NCBI RefSeq assembly: GCF_003024715.1
Contig: NZ_PYLO01000001.1
Span: forward strand, 1,023,077-1,087,076
Source of the DNA: Clostridium fessum
GTDB taxonomy: Bacteria > Bacillota > Clostridia > Lachnospirales > Lachnospiraceae
Direction: 5' to 3'
DNA: 64,000 bases
In this document: one piece after another, positions 16,257 to 24,657 of the stretch
Layout: each line of letters starts with the position of its first letter
How positions within the stretch are numbered: the first letter of the stretch is position 1
Program-made: the position numbers and the translations under genes
The notes under the pieces: model-generated
What the model was told of the DNA's origin: nothing
The model's database searches: none
What the model saw: only the letters and a program-made list of their open reading frames with translations

Positions 16257-17147
16257 CTATTTCCGGTCAATTTCCGGATTGACATGCACCATAATGTGTT
16301 TTACCTTCGGAAATGTCTTTTCAATGCTGTTATGCACCACCTCGGCAATCTTGTGCGCCTCCCGCAGCGGCATGGAACCATCTACCTCAATCTCAATGTC
16401 CGCATAAATTTTATTGCCAAAGATGCGCGTCTGAAGCAGGTCAATCCGCGCCACATCTGGATTCTGAAGAACGCAGGCGCGCAGCTGTTCTTCAGTCTTC
16501 TCATCACAGGAATGATCGACCATTTTATCCATCGCATCTTTAAAAATCTCATACGCCGCTTTCACGATAAAGACGAAAATAACCAGGCTCGCGATCGGAT
16601 CCATGACCGGAAATCCCATTCTCGCGCCCACGATTCCGACCAGCGCACCGATCGAGGAAAACGCATCGGAACGGTGATGCCATGCATCTGCCATCAGTGC
16701 GCTGGAATCAATCTTTTTCGCATAATATCGGGTGTACCAGTACATCGCTTCTTTACTGACAATGGATATAACAGCCGCTGCCAGCGCCAGCATCCCCGGA
16801 ACCTGCAGGTGACTGTATTCTCCCTTGAGCACGTCCGTAAGCGCCTCCACGCCAATCCCCAGACCTGTCATAAAAAGAACCATCGAGAGGACAATCGCAG
16901 CCACACACTCCATCCGCTCATGTCCATACGGGTGCTCCTTGTCCGGCTGTTTGGACGACAGCTTAATTCCAATCACCACGATCATCGTGCTGAACACATC
17001 GGACGCCGAATGGATACTGTCACTGATCATCGCATTCGAATGTGCGAACACGCCGGCTAACAGCTTCATAAACGCCAAAAGGATGTTCACTACTATCGTT
17101 ACAAAAGACACTTGATTTGCCACCTTCTGAAAATCATTCTGTTTCAT
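16257..17147 (-). CDS. Cation diffusion facilitator (CDF) metal exporter, NiCo riboswitch-controlled
   Basis: The 296-aa product has about six membrane segments and a C-terminal cytosolic metal-sensing domain. CDF hallmarks are SNAMISDSIHSASDVFST (TM2 metal site, near 40) and ALMADAWHHRSDAFSS (TM5 HxxxD site, near 150). The C-terminal domain ends VKHIMVHVNPE. CDF proteins export Zn, Co, Ni, Mn or Fe against protons. GGAGGT precedes the ATG at 17147. The NiCo-type riboswitch in the leader points to Co2+/Ni2+ (possibly Fe2+) as the physiological signal. The gene is monocistronic. Confidence 0.92.
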   Translation of the reverse strand: MKQNDFQKVANQVSFVTIVVNILLAFMKLLAGVFAHSNAMISDSIHSASDVFSTMIVVIGIKLSSKQPDKEHPYGHERMECVAAIVLSMVLFMTGLGIGVEALTDVLKGEYSHLQVPGMLALAAAVISIVSKEAMYWYTRYYAKKIDSSALMADAWHHRSDAFSSIGALVGIVGARMGFPVMDPIASLVIFVFIVKAAYEIFKDAMDKMVDHSCDEKTEEQLRACVLQNPDVARIDLLQTRIFGNKIYADIEIEVDGSMPLREAHKIAEVVHNSIEKTFPKVKHIMVHVNPEIDRK

Positions 17148-17215
17148 ATTCGTTACCTCCAAAAAATATCTCATGGCACTAACGATAGGTGGGTGCTGCA
17201 AACCCATAAAAAAGT

Positions 17216-17262
17216 ATAAAAAAACACCCACGAACCAGTATGAGTAGCTACTGTCCCGTGGA
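17216..17262 (-). terminator. Riboswitch-controlled terminator
   Basis: On the minus strand, CCACG and CAGTA pair with TACTG and CGTGG, followed by GTGTTTTTTT. The 5' half of the stem overlaps the last stem and closing strand of the NiCo aptamer, so metal binding should prevent termination. Confidence 0.85.
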
Positions 17263-17331
17263 TGAAACTAACTTCCACTGTCGCTTCTGCGACCCGACCC
17301 CATGATATTCACGGTCTGCTCAGTTTGTACT
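17242..17331 (-). promoter_or_regulatory. NiCo (czcD-type) riboswitch aptamer
   Basis: The minus strand reads ACTGAGCAGAC, then GGGTCGGGTCGC, AGAAGCGAC and a GTGGA/TCCAC stem, closing with GGGACAGT. These are the conserved blocks of the NiCo riboswitch (ACUGAGCAG, GCCGGG/GCGGC around a four-way junction, and GGGACAGU). It lies between a consensus promoter and a CDF exporter gene, the known context. The fit is from memory of the consensus, not from a covariance search. Confidence 0.88.
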
Positions 17332-17366
17332 GTAGTTTGATATGCAGTGCAAAGAGTCTATGATGA

Positions 17367-17395
17367 ATAATAGCACAAATTTACTTTGTTGTCAA
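17367..17395 (-). promoter_or_regulatory. Promoter of the riboswitch/CDF transcript
   Basis: TTGACA (17390-17395) and TATTAT (17367-17372) on the minus strand are 17 nt apart, about 35 nt before the aptamer. Confidence 0.85.
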
Positions 17396-17422
17396 TATCG
17401 GGGAACGCCCCTTTTTCCATAT

Positions 17423-18616
17423 TTATTTTTTCAATTCCTTAATTCCAGCCTCAAGTCCTGCCGCCGTCAACGGAAACATCGGAATCTCCTCGCGGATCAG
17501 ACTGATCGTGTACGCACCGTAGGCATATGCCCAGTTATTTTCCCGCATCGGGTTCAGCCAGATCGCCGACGGAAAACGCCGGTGCATCTCCTGCAGCCAG
17601 TAAATGCCTGTCCGCTCGTTGCTGTGGAAATAGTCGAGACTGCCGCCGCGGTACAGAAGTTCCGACGGCGCCATCGACGCATCCCCGACCAGAATTACCT
17701 TGTATTCCGGTTTCAGGTTGTGAAAGACCCACTCGGTCGAGATCTTATCCCTCCAGGAGCAGGACGGCGTCGTAAACAGCTGATCGTAGAAACAGTTGTG
17801 GAAATAATAAATCTTCAAATCCTTAAAATGGGACGACTGATTGACCGCCTGGAACAGCCGGTTGCACAGATCCGCATATGCCCACATCGACCCGCCGCTG
17901 TCCATCAGAAGCAGAAGCTTCGTCTGGTTCTTTCTCGGGCGCTCCATGACGAGCTCCAGACGTCCGCCTTCGTCACAGGTCTTCTCGATCGTTTTCTCCA
18001 CATTGAGTTCCGTTTTCGGTCCATCCTCACGGCAGGATAAAAGACGCAGCTTTTTGAGCGCCACCTGGAACTGCCGGATCTGGATAACCGCATCGTCGCG
18101 GAAATCGCGGTAATTCCGCTGTTCCGCCACCTGCAGCGCGCTCCGGTTTTTGCCCGGTCCGCCCACGCGGATGCCCTTCGGGCTGTAACCGGAATGTCCA
18201 AATGCCGACGTACCGCCGGTTCCAATCCACTTATTGCCGCCGTGGTGCTGCTCATGCTGCTCTTTCAGTCGTTCCGCCATCATTTTACGGATATCGTCCA
18301 GATCAAGTCCCGCAAACCGCGCATCGACCTCATCCTTATCATACGGCGTCTGCGCGTGCGCCTTGGCAAGCCAGTCTAAGACCTCCTTAGGAAGTTCCTC
18401 AAACGTCTGCACATTTTTAAAATATGCCAGAAATGCCTGGTCAAATTTGTCATATTCAGACTCTTTTTTGACCAGAACCGCCCTCGCCATATAGTAAAAC
18501 TCCGTCAGGCTCGCGTCGTTCAGGTTCATTTCCAGCGCATCCATCAGGCTGTTCCACTCATTGAGGCTCGTCTTCATCCCGTAAGAACGGAGTAGATACA
18601 GAAAATCAGTAAACAT
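17423..18616 (-). CDS. VWA domain-containing protein (CoxE-like), partner of MoxR ATPase
   Basis: The 397-aa protein has a helical N-terminal half (1-200) with a Gly/His-rich stretch HHGGNKWIGTGGTSAFGHSG near 124. Its C-terminal von Willebrand A domain begins LLLLMDSGGSM (about 235-245), a MIDAS metal site of DxSxS type (D-S-G-G-S). It has no signal peptide. It overlaps the upstream MoxR ATPase gene by 11 bp (start codon inside the 3' end). MoxR/VWA pairs act as chaperone-like remodelling machines for metal-enzyme or complex assembly; the client here is unknown. Confidence 0.88.
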   Translation of the reverse strand: MFTDFLYLLRSYGMKTSLNEWNSLMDALEMNLNDASLTEFYYMARAVLVKKESEYDKFDQAFLAYFKNVQTFEELPKEVLDWLAKAHAQTPYDKDEVDARFAGLDLDDIRKMMAERLKEQHEQHHGGNKWIGTGGTSAFGHSGYSPKGIRVGGPGKNRSALQVAEQRNYRDFRDDAVIQIRQFQVALKKLRLLSCREDGPKTELNVEKTIEKTCDEGGRLELVMERPRKNQTKLLLLMDSGGSMWAYADLCNRLFQAVNQSSHFKDLKIYYFHNCFYDQLFTTPSCSWRDKISTEWVFHNLKPEYKVILVGDASMAPSELLYRGGSLDYFHSNERTGIYWLQEMHRRFPSAIWLNPMRENNWAYAYGAYTISLIREEIPMFPLTAAGLEAGIKELKK

Positions 18617-19421
18617 ATCGGTTATTCTCCACCAGCTTTAAATCCTCTGTCTTTTTTAAGAGTACCCCCGCAAACGGGATCTCCTTTTCCAGCTTTTCCA
18701 CCGGCACGCCGCCGATCACAAGCGCCTGAATCCAGTCCAACACCTCGGAGGTACTCGGCTTCTTCTGCAGGCCGCGCAGATCGCGCACCCGGTAGAAGGC
18801 GTCCAGCACGCCGTCGATCAGCTTCTGGTCGAGATCCGGGTAATGTGCCTTGATGATCTTCTCCATCATCGGCTGCTCCGGGAATGCAATATAATGGAAG
18901 ATACAGCGGCGCAGGAACGCATCCGGCAGCTCCTTCTCCGCATTGGAGGTAATAATCACAATCGGACGGTGCTTCGCTTTGACAGTCTTTCCCGTCTCTG
19001 GAATGTAAAATTCCATCTTGTCAAGTTCCCAGAGCAGGTCGTTCGGAAATTCCAGATCCGCTTTATCGATCTCATCGATCAAAAGAACCGTCTGCTTTTC
19101 CTTCTCAAATGCCTCTCCCATCTTTCCGAGGCGGATATATCTGGCAATATCATCAACGCCGTCCGCACCAAACTGGCTGTCGTAAAGACGCTGTACCGTA
19201 TCGTACACGTAAAGACCGTCTTGTGCGCGGGTCGTCGATTTAATATTCCAGATCAAAAGTTCCATATCGAGGGATCTGGCAATCGCCTCCGCGAGCATCG
19301 TCTTTCCAGTGCCCGGTTCTCCCTTGATTAAGAGCGGCTTTTTGAGCGCCGCCGCAATGTTAACGCTGCGGATCAGTTCATCCGAAGCGATGTATTCGTC
19401 ACTGCCGTGAAATTGCTGCAT
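18606..19421 (-). CDS. MoxR-family AAA+ ATPase
   Basis: The 271-aa protein has Walker A LIKGEPGTGKTMLAEA (about 31-46), Walker B VLLIDEIDKAD (about 112-122), sensor 1 IVIITSNAEKELPDAFLRRC with the arginine finger region, and a short C-terminal lid. It matches MoxR/CbbQ-type ATPases, which work as rings with a VWA-domain partner, here the next gene. AAAGGAG precedes the ATG. A promoter lies about 165 bp upstream, and the leader between them holds a long-range hairpin and a small open frame. Confidence 0.9.
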   Translation of the reverse strand: MQQFHGSDEYIASDELIRSVNIAAALKKPLLIKGEPGTGKTMLAEAIARSLDMELLIWNIKSTTRAQDGLYVYDTVQRLYDSQFGADGVDDIARYIRLGKMGEAFEKEKQTVLLIDEIDKADLEFPNDLLWELDKMEFYIPETGKTVKAKHRPIVIITSNAEKELPDAFLRRCIFHYIAFPEQPMMEKIIKAHYPDLDQKLIDGVLDAFYRVRDLRGLQKKPSTSEVLDWIQALVIGGVPVEKLEKEIPFAGVLLKKTEDLKLVENNRYVY

Positions 19422-19490
19422 GGTAAATTCTCCTTTTAGAAAGTTCTCCTTTTACATAACTGTAAACACTAACAAGGGCGGCATAACGAT

Positions 19491-19550
19491 TCAGGATCCA
19501 TGCTGACTGCGATCGGTTCGGATCCATCGTTCCTCCCGATCGTCATACAT
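19491..19550 (-). other. Possible 19-codon leader ORF in the MoxR transcript
   Basis: The frame runs from ATG at 19550 to TGA at 19491 and would encode MYDDREERWIRTDRSQHGS. AGGA lies 4 nt before the ATG. It is enclosed by the inverted repeat GGGCGGCA (19476-19483)/TGCCGCCC (19564-19571). It could be an attenuating leader peptide or chance. Confidence 0.3.
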
Positions 19551-19586
19551 AATCCTGCCCGTTTGCCGCCCTATTGATTTTCTATA

Positions 19587-19615
19587 AATATAGCAATATT
19601 CTAATAGTTTGTCAA
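19587..19615 (-). promoter_or_regulatory. Promoter of the moxR-VWA operon
   Basis: TTGACA (19610-19615) and TATATT (19587-19592) on the minus strand are 17 nt apart. Confidence 0.8.
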
Positions 19616-19670
19616 ATCGTATATATGTTAGGATTTCATTAGAAAAACACGATTGTTACTGCTCACTATT

Positions 19671-20417
19671 CTACTTTGCCACCCGGATATTCTTGCTGCC
19701 GCTAAATCCTTCCGGCGGCTCTGTCTCCGTGAGGATCGTCGCTTCTTCAAACACCCCGAACGTCACCGAACTTACCATGCCGAATTTCTGGCTGTCCGCC
19801 AGCACATAGCAGCGCTCTGTCTGACGCATCGCCTCTTGCTTGACTAATGCCTCGTTCGGATCCGGCGTCGTGAAACCGTGGCGCTTGCTGACGCCGTTGG
19901 TTCCAAAAAATCCCTTTGTAAAATGATAGCCCTGGATCGTCAGGATCGCCTGACTTCCGATGACCGCCTCCGTCGTGCCCTTTAACTCACCACCAATCAG
20001 AATTACGCGGTTTCCGGCGGCTGCCAGCCGTTTGGCATGTGATACCGCATTCGTCACAAACGTGGCGCTGCGCGCCGGAAGATAGTCTAAGATATACCCG
20101 GTCGTCGTGCCCGCGTCCAGATAGACAAAATCATCCGGCTGGATAAGTCCCGCCGCAAACTGGGCGATTCTCCTTTTCTCCTCCTGCTGCAATTCCATCT
20201 TCTGTGCCACTGACGGTTCGGTTCCCGTAAATGTCCCGTCTGAGGACACCGCGCCGCCAAACACCTTGGTCAGGCGCCCCGCCTTGTCAAGCGCATTCAG
20301 ATCCCGCCGGATCGTCGATTCCGAAACTCCCAGCACCTCTTTAATCTCAGGAACTGTCACACTCCTCTTTTTATCCAGAAGTTCCAAAATCAGTTCGTAT
20401 CTTTTTTCTGTCAGCAT
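19671..20417 (-). CDS. DeoR/GlpR-family transcriptional regulator of the fructose operon
   Basis: The 248-aa regulator has an N-terminal winged helix-turn-helix (MLTEKRYELILELL through VSESTIRRDLNAL, 1-55) and a C-terminal sugar-phosphate-sensing domain with YLDAGTTTGYI, FVTNA and the FFGTNGVSKRHGFTTPD motif. It is the last gene of fruK-fruA-HPr-ptsI-regulator, 79 bp after ptsI. DeoR-type FruR proteins usually repress fructose PTS genes and are released by fructose 1-phosphate. Repeated GATTGATT sites at the fruK promoter and before the HPr gene are the likely targets. The terminal sequence of a MITE starts right after its stop codon. Confidence 0.9.
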   Translation of the reverse strand: MLTEKRYELILELLDKKRSVTVPEIKEVLGVSESTIRRDLNALDKAGRLTKVFGGAVSSDGTFTGTEPSVAQKMELQQEEKRRIAQFAAGLIQPDDFVYLDAGTTTGYILDYLPARSATFVTNAVSHAKRLAAAGNRVILIGGELKGTTEAVIGSQAILTIQGYHFTKGFFGTNGVSKRHGFTTPDPNEALVKQEAMRQTERCYVLADSQKFGMVSSVTFGVFEEATILTETEPPEGFSGSKNIRVAK

Positions 20418-20496
20418 GACTCTTTTCCTTTCATCTTCTGCTGTGGTTGAACTTTTTTAGCTCAATTTTTCACTTCTCTCTGTCTTAATATTCTTA

Positions 20497-22122
20497 TCAA
20501 CTGCAGCTGCTTTCGACAATGACCTTCCGAATCGGCAGCACACGCCCCGGCGATACGGAAAGCTCATCCACACCCATTTTCAGGAATTCTTTTGTCAAAC
20601 TCAGATCCGCGCCCAATTCGCCGCAGATACCTGCCCAGATGCCCTCGGCGTGCGCATTTTCGACAACCATGCGGATCATCGCCAGCACCGCCGGATGGTG
20701 CGGATCGTAAAATGCATCCAGCTCCGGATTCTGACGGTCAACTGCCAGCGTATACTGGGTCAGGTCGTTCGTTCCGATGCTGAAAAAGTCCACTTTTTTC
20801 GCCAGATCCCGGCTTACCATGACTGCCGCCGGGGTTTCAATCATAATGCCCTGCTTCGGGTCGCCAAACTGGAGATTCTGTGCGGTCAGCTCCGTCTTGA
20901 CCTCCTCGACAATCTTCGCGATCGCCTCGACCTCCCAGACACTTGTGATCATCGGATACATGATCTGGAGATTGCCATAGGCACTTGCCCGAAACAACGC
21001 GCGAAGCTGTGTCTTGAAAATCTCCGGTCTTGTCAGGCAGATACGGATCGCCCGGCAGCCCATCGCCGGATTTTCCTCTTTTTTCAGTTCAAAATAATCG
21101 CACTGCTTGTCCGCGCCGATGTCCAGCGTGCGGATAATGACCGGTTTGCCCGCCATCGTTTCCGCTACCTGTTTATATACCTGGAACTGCTCCTCCTCCG
21201 TCGGAAATGTTTCTTTTTCCAGATACAAAAATTCGCTGCGGAACAGTCCGATGCCCGCCGCATCGTTCTGAATGACCGACGCCAGATCCTTGCTGTTGCC
21301 AATGTTCGCATACAGGCGGATCTTCTTGCCATCCATAGTGACTGTTTCGCGCCCTTTCAGTGTTTGCAGCAGTTCTTTCTTCTCCTGTTCCTCCCGCTGC
21401 CGTCGGCGCATTGTTTCCAATGTCTCCTCATCCGGTTCCACATACAGGACTCCGTTAGTACCATCCACAACCGCAAATTTCCCATCTACCGTCTCATCGA
21501 GCGCCACGTCTGTTCCGATCAGCGCCGGAATGCTCATCGTACGCGCCAGGATCGCCGTGTGGGAATTGACGGAACCGTGTACCGTCACAAAGGATAGCAC
21601 CTTGTCCTTTTCAAGCTGTACCGTCTCCGATGGCGCTAAATCATCTGCCAGAATAATCACCGGCTCGTCCGTATGGATGCCCTGACCTGCGCCTCCGGAC
21701 AGAACGCGCACAATCCGCTCCGAAATATCTTTGACATCCGCCGCGCGCCCGCGCATATATTCGTCCTCCATCGCCGCAAACATCTGGGCGAAATTGTCAC
21801 CGGTCACCGCAACCGCATACTCGGCATTGACCTTCTGCGTATCGATGATATTCTGAACCGCGTCCAGATAGTCCTCGTCCTCCAGCATGATCTGGTGAAT
21901 CTCAAAAATCGCCGCATTCGCCTCGCCAACTTCTTTTACCGCCTTTTCATACAACTCGCCGAGCTGGCGGATGGACTCCTGAACCGCCGCATTAAACCGC
22001 GCTTTTTCCTGCTCTGTATTCTCTATTTTCGTCCGTTTTACGGTCTGCTCGCCTTTCTGATACACACATATTTTTCCAACTGCGACACCGCCAAATACAC
22101 TTTTTCCGCGATACGTCTGCAT
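20497..22122 (-). CDS. ptsI: Phosphoenolpyruvate-protein phosphotransferase (enzyme I of the PTS)
   Basis: The protein of about 541 aa has an N-terminal HPr-binding and phosphohistidine domain with HGSVNSHTAILAR (active-site His; the usual motif is GGxTSHxAI) and a C-terminal PEP-binding barrel with GIGLFRSEFLY, IMIETPAAVM and GICGELGAD (catalytic Cys). It takes phosphate from PEP and passes it to HPr. The start is MQTYRGK at 22122, because AAGGGGA is correctly spaced there; an ATG two codons upstream sits too close to the ribosome site. It follows the HPr gene in a dedicated fructose operon, so the genome may have a second general ptsHI. Confidence 0.93.
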   Translation of the reverse strand: MQTYRGKSVFGGVAVGKICVYQKGEQTVKRTKIENTEQEKARFNAAVQESIRQLGELYEKAVKEVGEANAAIFEIHQIMLEDEDYLDAVQNIIDTQKVNAEYAVAVTGDNFAQMFAAMEDEYMRGRAADVKDISERIVRVLSGGAGQGIHTDEPVIILADDLAPSETVQLEKDKVLSFVTVHGSVNSHTAILARTMSIPALIGTDVALDETVDGKFAVVDGTNGVLYVEPDEETLETMRRRQREEQEKKELLQTLKGRETVTMDGKKIRLYANIGNSKDLASVIQNDAAGIGLFRSEFLYLEKETFPTEEEQFQVYKQVAETMAGKPVIIRTLDIGADKQCDYFELKKEENPAMGCRAIRICLTRPEIFKTQLRALFRASAYGNLQIMYPMITSVWEVEAIAKIVEEVKTELTAQNLQFGDPKQGIMIETPAAVMVSRDLAKKVDFFSIGTNDLTQYTLAVDRQNPELDAFYDPHHPAVLAMIRMVVENAHAEGIWAGICGELGADLSLTKEFLKMGVDELSVSPGRVLPIRKVIVESSCS

Positions 22123-22202
22123 GATCATTCCCCTTTCCATTGATCCATTATCGAAAAATGCCGCCATGTAATAATCCCTTACATCGCGGCATCTTTGTTA
22201 AA

Positions 22203-22460
22203 CTACATATTTTCCTTCATAAACTGGCTGACTGCCTCATAAGCTGCTTCTTCGTCCTCGCCCTCAAAGGTCAGGGTTACTTCCTGTCCGTTCTTTACCG
22301 CCAGTCCCATGATACCGAAAATCTTTTTGCAGTCGCCGCTCTTTCCATCTTTCGCCAGCTTGATCGTACTCGTAAACTGTTTTGCCGCCTTTACCAGTTC
22401 ACCTGCCGGGCGTGCATGGATTCCTTCCGGGTCTGTAATGGTATATTTAAACTCTTTCAT
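22203..22460 (-). CDS. HPr-family phosphocarrier protein without the regulatory Ser46
   Basis: The 85-aa protein begins MKEFKYT and carries the phosphorylatable His in GIHARPA (residue 14 or 15). Aligning to classical HPr, KSVNLKSIMGVM becomes KSGDCKKIFGIM, so Lys stands where HPr kinase would phosphorylate Ser46. It should carry phosphate from enzyme I to the fructose EII but should not serve as a P-Ser catabolite co-repressor. AAGGAG precedes the ATG at 22460. An operator-like TTTTGATTGATT lies 30 nt upstream, so it may have its own regulated start of transcription. Confidence 0.9.
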   Translation of the reverse strand: MKEFKYTITDPEGIHARPAGELVKAAKQFTSTIKLAKDGKSGDCKKIFGIMGLAVKNGQEVTLTFEGEDEEAAYEAVSQFMKENM

Positions 22461-22488
22461 GATGATGTTCTCCTTCTCATTATAACCT

Positions 22489-22503
22489 ATTTTGATTGAT
22501 TTG
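22489..22503 (-). promoter_or_regulatory. Operator-like site before the HPr gene
   Basis: TTTTGATTGATTTG on the plus strand matches the sites upstream of fruK. Confidence 0.45.
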
Positions 22504-22554
22504 ACCAAAAAATTTCTAATAAAGATTCACATTCCGTCAAAAAAATTTATTTAT

Positions 22555-24564
22555 CTATTCTTCTACATTCTTCTTGAGAACTCCTAAGAGTACCGTCGAG
22601 ATCGCCATGCCAACCACCAGTGCCAGCAGGTAGAACAGCGGATTTCCCATGACTGGGAATACGAAGATTCCGCCATGCGGCGCCATCAGCGTACAGTTAA
22701 ATAACATGCTCATCGCTCCCGCAACACCCGAACCGACGATGCAGGCTGGAAGCACGTGTACCGGATCGGACGCTGCAAATGGAATCGCGCCCTCCGTGAT
22801 GAATGCCAGACCCATGATGAAGTTGGTCGGTCCTGCCTCGCGCTCTTCCTTTGTAAATTTCTTCTTAAACAGCATTGTTGCCAGCGCAATCGCACACGGC
22901 GGTGTCATACCGCCAATCATAACAGCTGCCATCACATCGTAGTTGCCGGAGGCGATTGCCGCCGTACCAAATACATATGCCGCCTTGTTGAATGGACCGC
23001 CCATGTCGATCGCCATCATCGCCGCCAGCACAAAACCAAGAATCAACTTACTCGAACCACCCATGCTGCTCAGACCATTGTTTAACGCCATATTGATCGC
23101 GCCCATGACCGGCTCTACGACGAAGCTCATAACCAGTCCGATGAGCAGGACGCCCACAACCGGGTAAATCAGGACCGGAGCAATCTTTTCCAGTGCCTCT
23201 GGAAGATTCTCGCACGCTTTCCGAAGTGCCAGAATCAGATATCCGGCAATAAAACCTGCCGCCAGGGCGCCAAGGAAACCTGATTTTCCCTGAGAAGCAA
23301 TCATGCCGCCGACAAAACCGACTGCCAGCGCCGGGCGGTCTCCGATCGCCATCGCGATGAAACCAGCCAGAATCGGGAGCATAAAGCCAAATGCCACACC
23401 GCCGACATTTTTAAACCATGCCGCCAGCGGGGTAATCGTACCAAAGTTTACACGCTGGTCGAGCGGAAGTGCATTCATATCCACACTAAAACCATCAATC
23501 AGAAACGCAATCGCAATCAGGATGCCGCCGCCGACTACAAATGGAAGCATGTGGGAGACACCATTCATCAGCTGCGTGTAAATCTGGTGTCCGACACTGC
23601 CCGATTTGCCGCCAGAGGCTGCCTTTGCCGGGCTGCTGCTTCCAGATGATGCTGCGTGGTAAACCGGTACCTCCCCGGACGCCGCGCGCTCCAAAAGCTC
23701 CGGTGCCTTGCTGATACCGTCCGAAACCTGACATTCGATCACTCGTTTTCCGTCAAACCGATCCATCGGCACCTGTGCGTCCGCTGCCACGATGATGCAG
23801 TCCGCCGCCTCGATCTCCTGTGCCGTCAGCACATTTTTTGCTCCGGCTGAACCGCGCGTCTCAACTTTGATCTTCCAGCCCTTCGCGCGTGCCGCTTTTT
23901 CCAGGCCTTCGGCTGCCATGTAGGTGTGCGCGATACCGGTCGGACAGGAAGTAACCGCTAAGATCTTCGGTCCGGCTGTCTGTTCCGTCTCTGCACCCGC
24001 TTTTTGCGCCTGAATCTCCTGACCACCTGCTTGTGCGGCATTCTCTCCATTTGTATCTGCCGCTTCTTCGACGGAATCAGCCGCCAGTCTCTCATCGATG
24101 CCTGCCTGTTCTGCATCTGCCTTATCAATAATGGAAAGAAAGTCTTCCACCGAAGAGGCATTTCGCAGGGAATCTGAGAAATTCTCGTCCATCATGAGAA
24201 CGGAAAGCTTGCTCAACACATCCAGATGTACGTTATCTTTTGTATTTGGCGCTGCAATCAGAAACAGCAGAGTGACCGGTTCGCCGTCCAGGGAGTCGAA
24301 ATCCACGCCATTTTTGATGACCATCGCCGCCAGCCCCGGCTTTTTGACCGCATCACATTTTCCATGAGGAATTGCAATCCCCTCGCCGATACCGGTCGTG
24401 CTCTCTTCTTCTCTTGCATAAACCTGCTTGCGGAATGCTTCGACATCCGACAGCTTTCCGCTCGCCGCCATCAGCTCTACCGCCTTGTCCAGTGTCTCCG
24501 ATTTGCTGGTGGGTGCCGCATCCAGCGATATACTTCTCGGATCCAGTAAATCAGTAATCTTCAT
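22555..24564 (-). CDS. fruA: Fructose-specific PTS permease, EIIABC fusion
   Basis: The 669-aa protein has three domains. EIIA (1-150) has GIAIPHGK with the phosphorylated His. An Ala/Gln/Glu-rich linker leads to EIIB (about 200-300), with VTSCPTGIAHTYMAAEG carrying the phosphocysteine. A Ser/Gly linker leads to the membrane EIIC (about 330-669), with GGMIASQGKSGFLGALAAG and AIDMGGPFNKAAYVFG. It imports fructose as fructose 1-phosphate, the substrate of FruK encoded upstream. GGGAGG precedes the ATG. Gap to fruK is 93 bp. Confidence 0.95.
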   Translation of the reverse strand: MKITDLLDPRSISLDAAPTSKSETLDKAVELMAASGKLSDVEAFRKQVYAREEESTTGIGEGIAIPHGKCDAVKKPGLAAMVIKNGVDFDSLDGEPVTLLFLIAAPNTKDNVHLDVLSKLSVLMMDENFSDSLRNASSVEDFLSIIDKADAEQAGIDERLAADSVEEAADTNGENAAQAGGQEIQAQKAGAETEQTAGPKILAVTSCPTGIAHTYMAAEGLEKAARAKGWKIKVETRGSAGAKNVLTAQEIEAADCIIVAADAQVPMDRFDGKRVIECQVSDGISKAPELLERAASGEVPVYHAASSGSSSPAKAASGGKSGSVGHQIYTQLMNGVSHMLPFVVGGGILIAIAFLIDGFSVDMNALPLDQRVNFGTITPLAAWFKNVGGVAFGFMLPILAGFIAMAIGDRPALAVGFVGGMIASQGKSGFLGALAAGFIAGYLILALRKACENLPEALEKIAPVLIYPVVGVLLIGLVMSFVVEPVMGAINMALNNGLSSMGGSSKLILGFVLAAMMAIDMGGPFNKAAYVFGTAAIASGNYDVMAAVMIGGMTPPCAIALATMLFKKKFTKEEREAGPTNFIMGLAFITEGAIPFAASDPVHVLPACIVGSGVAGAMSMLFNCTLMAPHGGIFVFPVMGNPLFYLLALVVGMAISTVLLGVLKKNVEE

Positions 24565-24657
24565 ATCTGTTGCCTCCCTATTTATGCCCGAATGTCAGGT
24601 ATGCATTGCATATCCGGCAGTACATTCTGCCAGCTTCAAAAATGTCTGCATACAACC

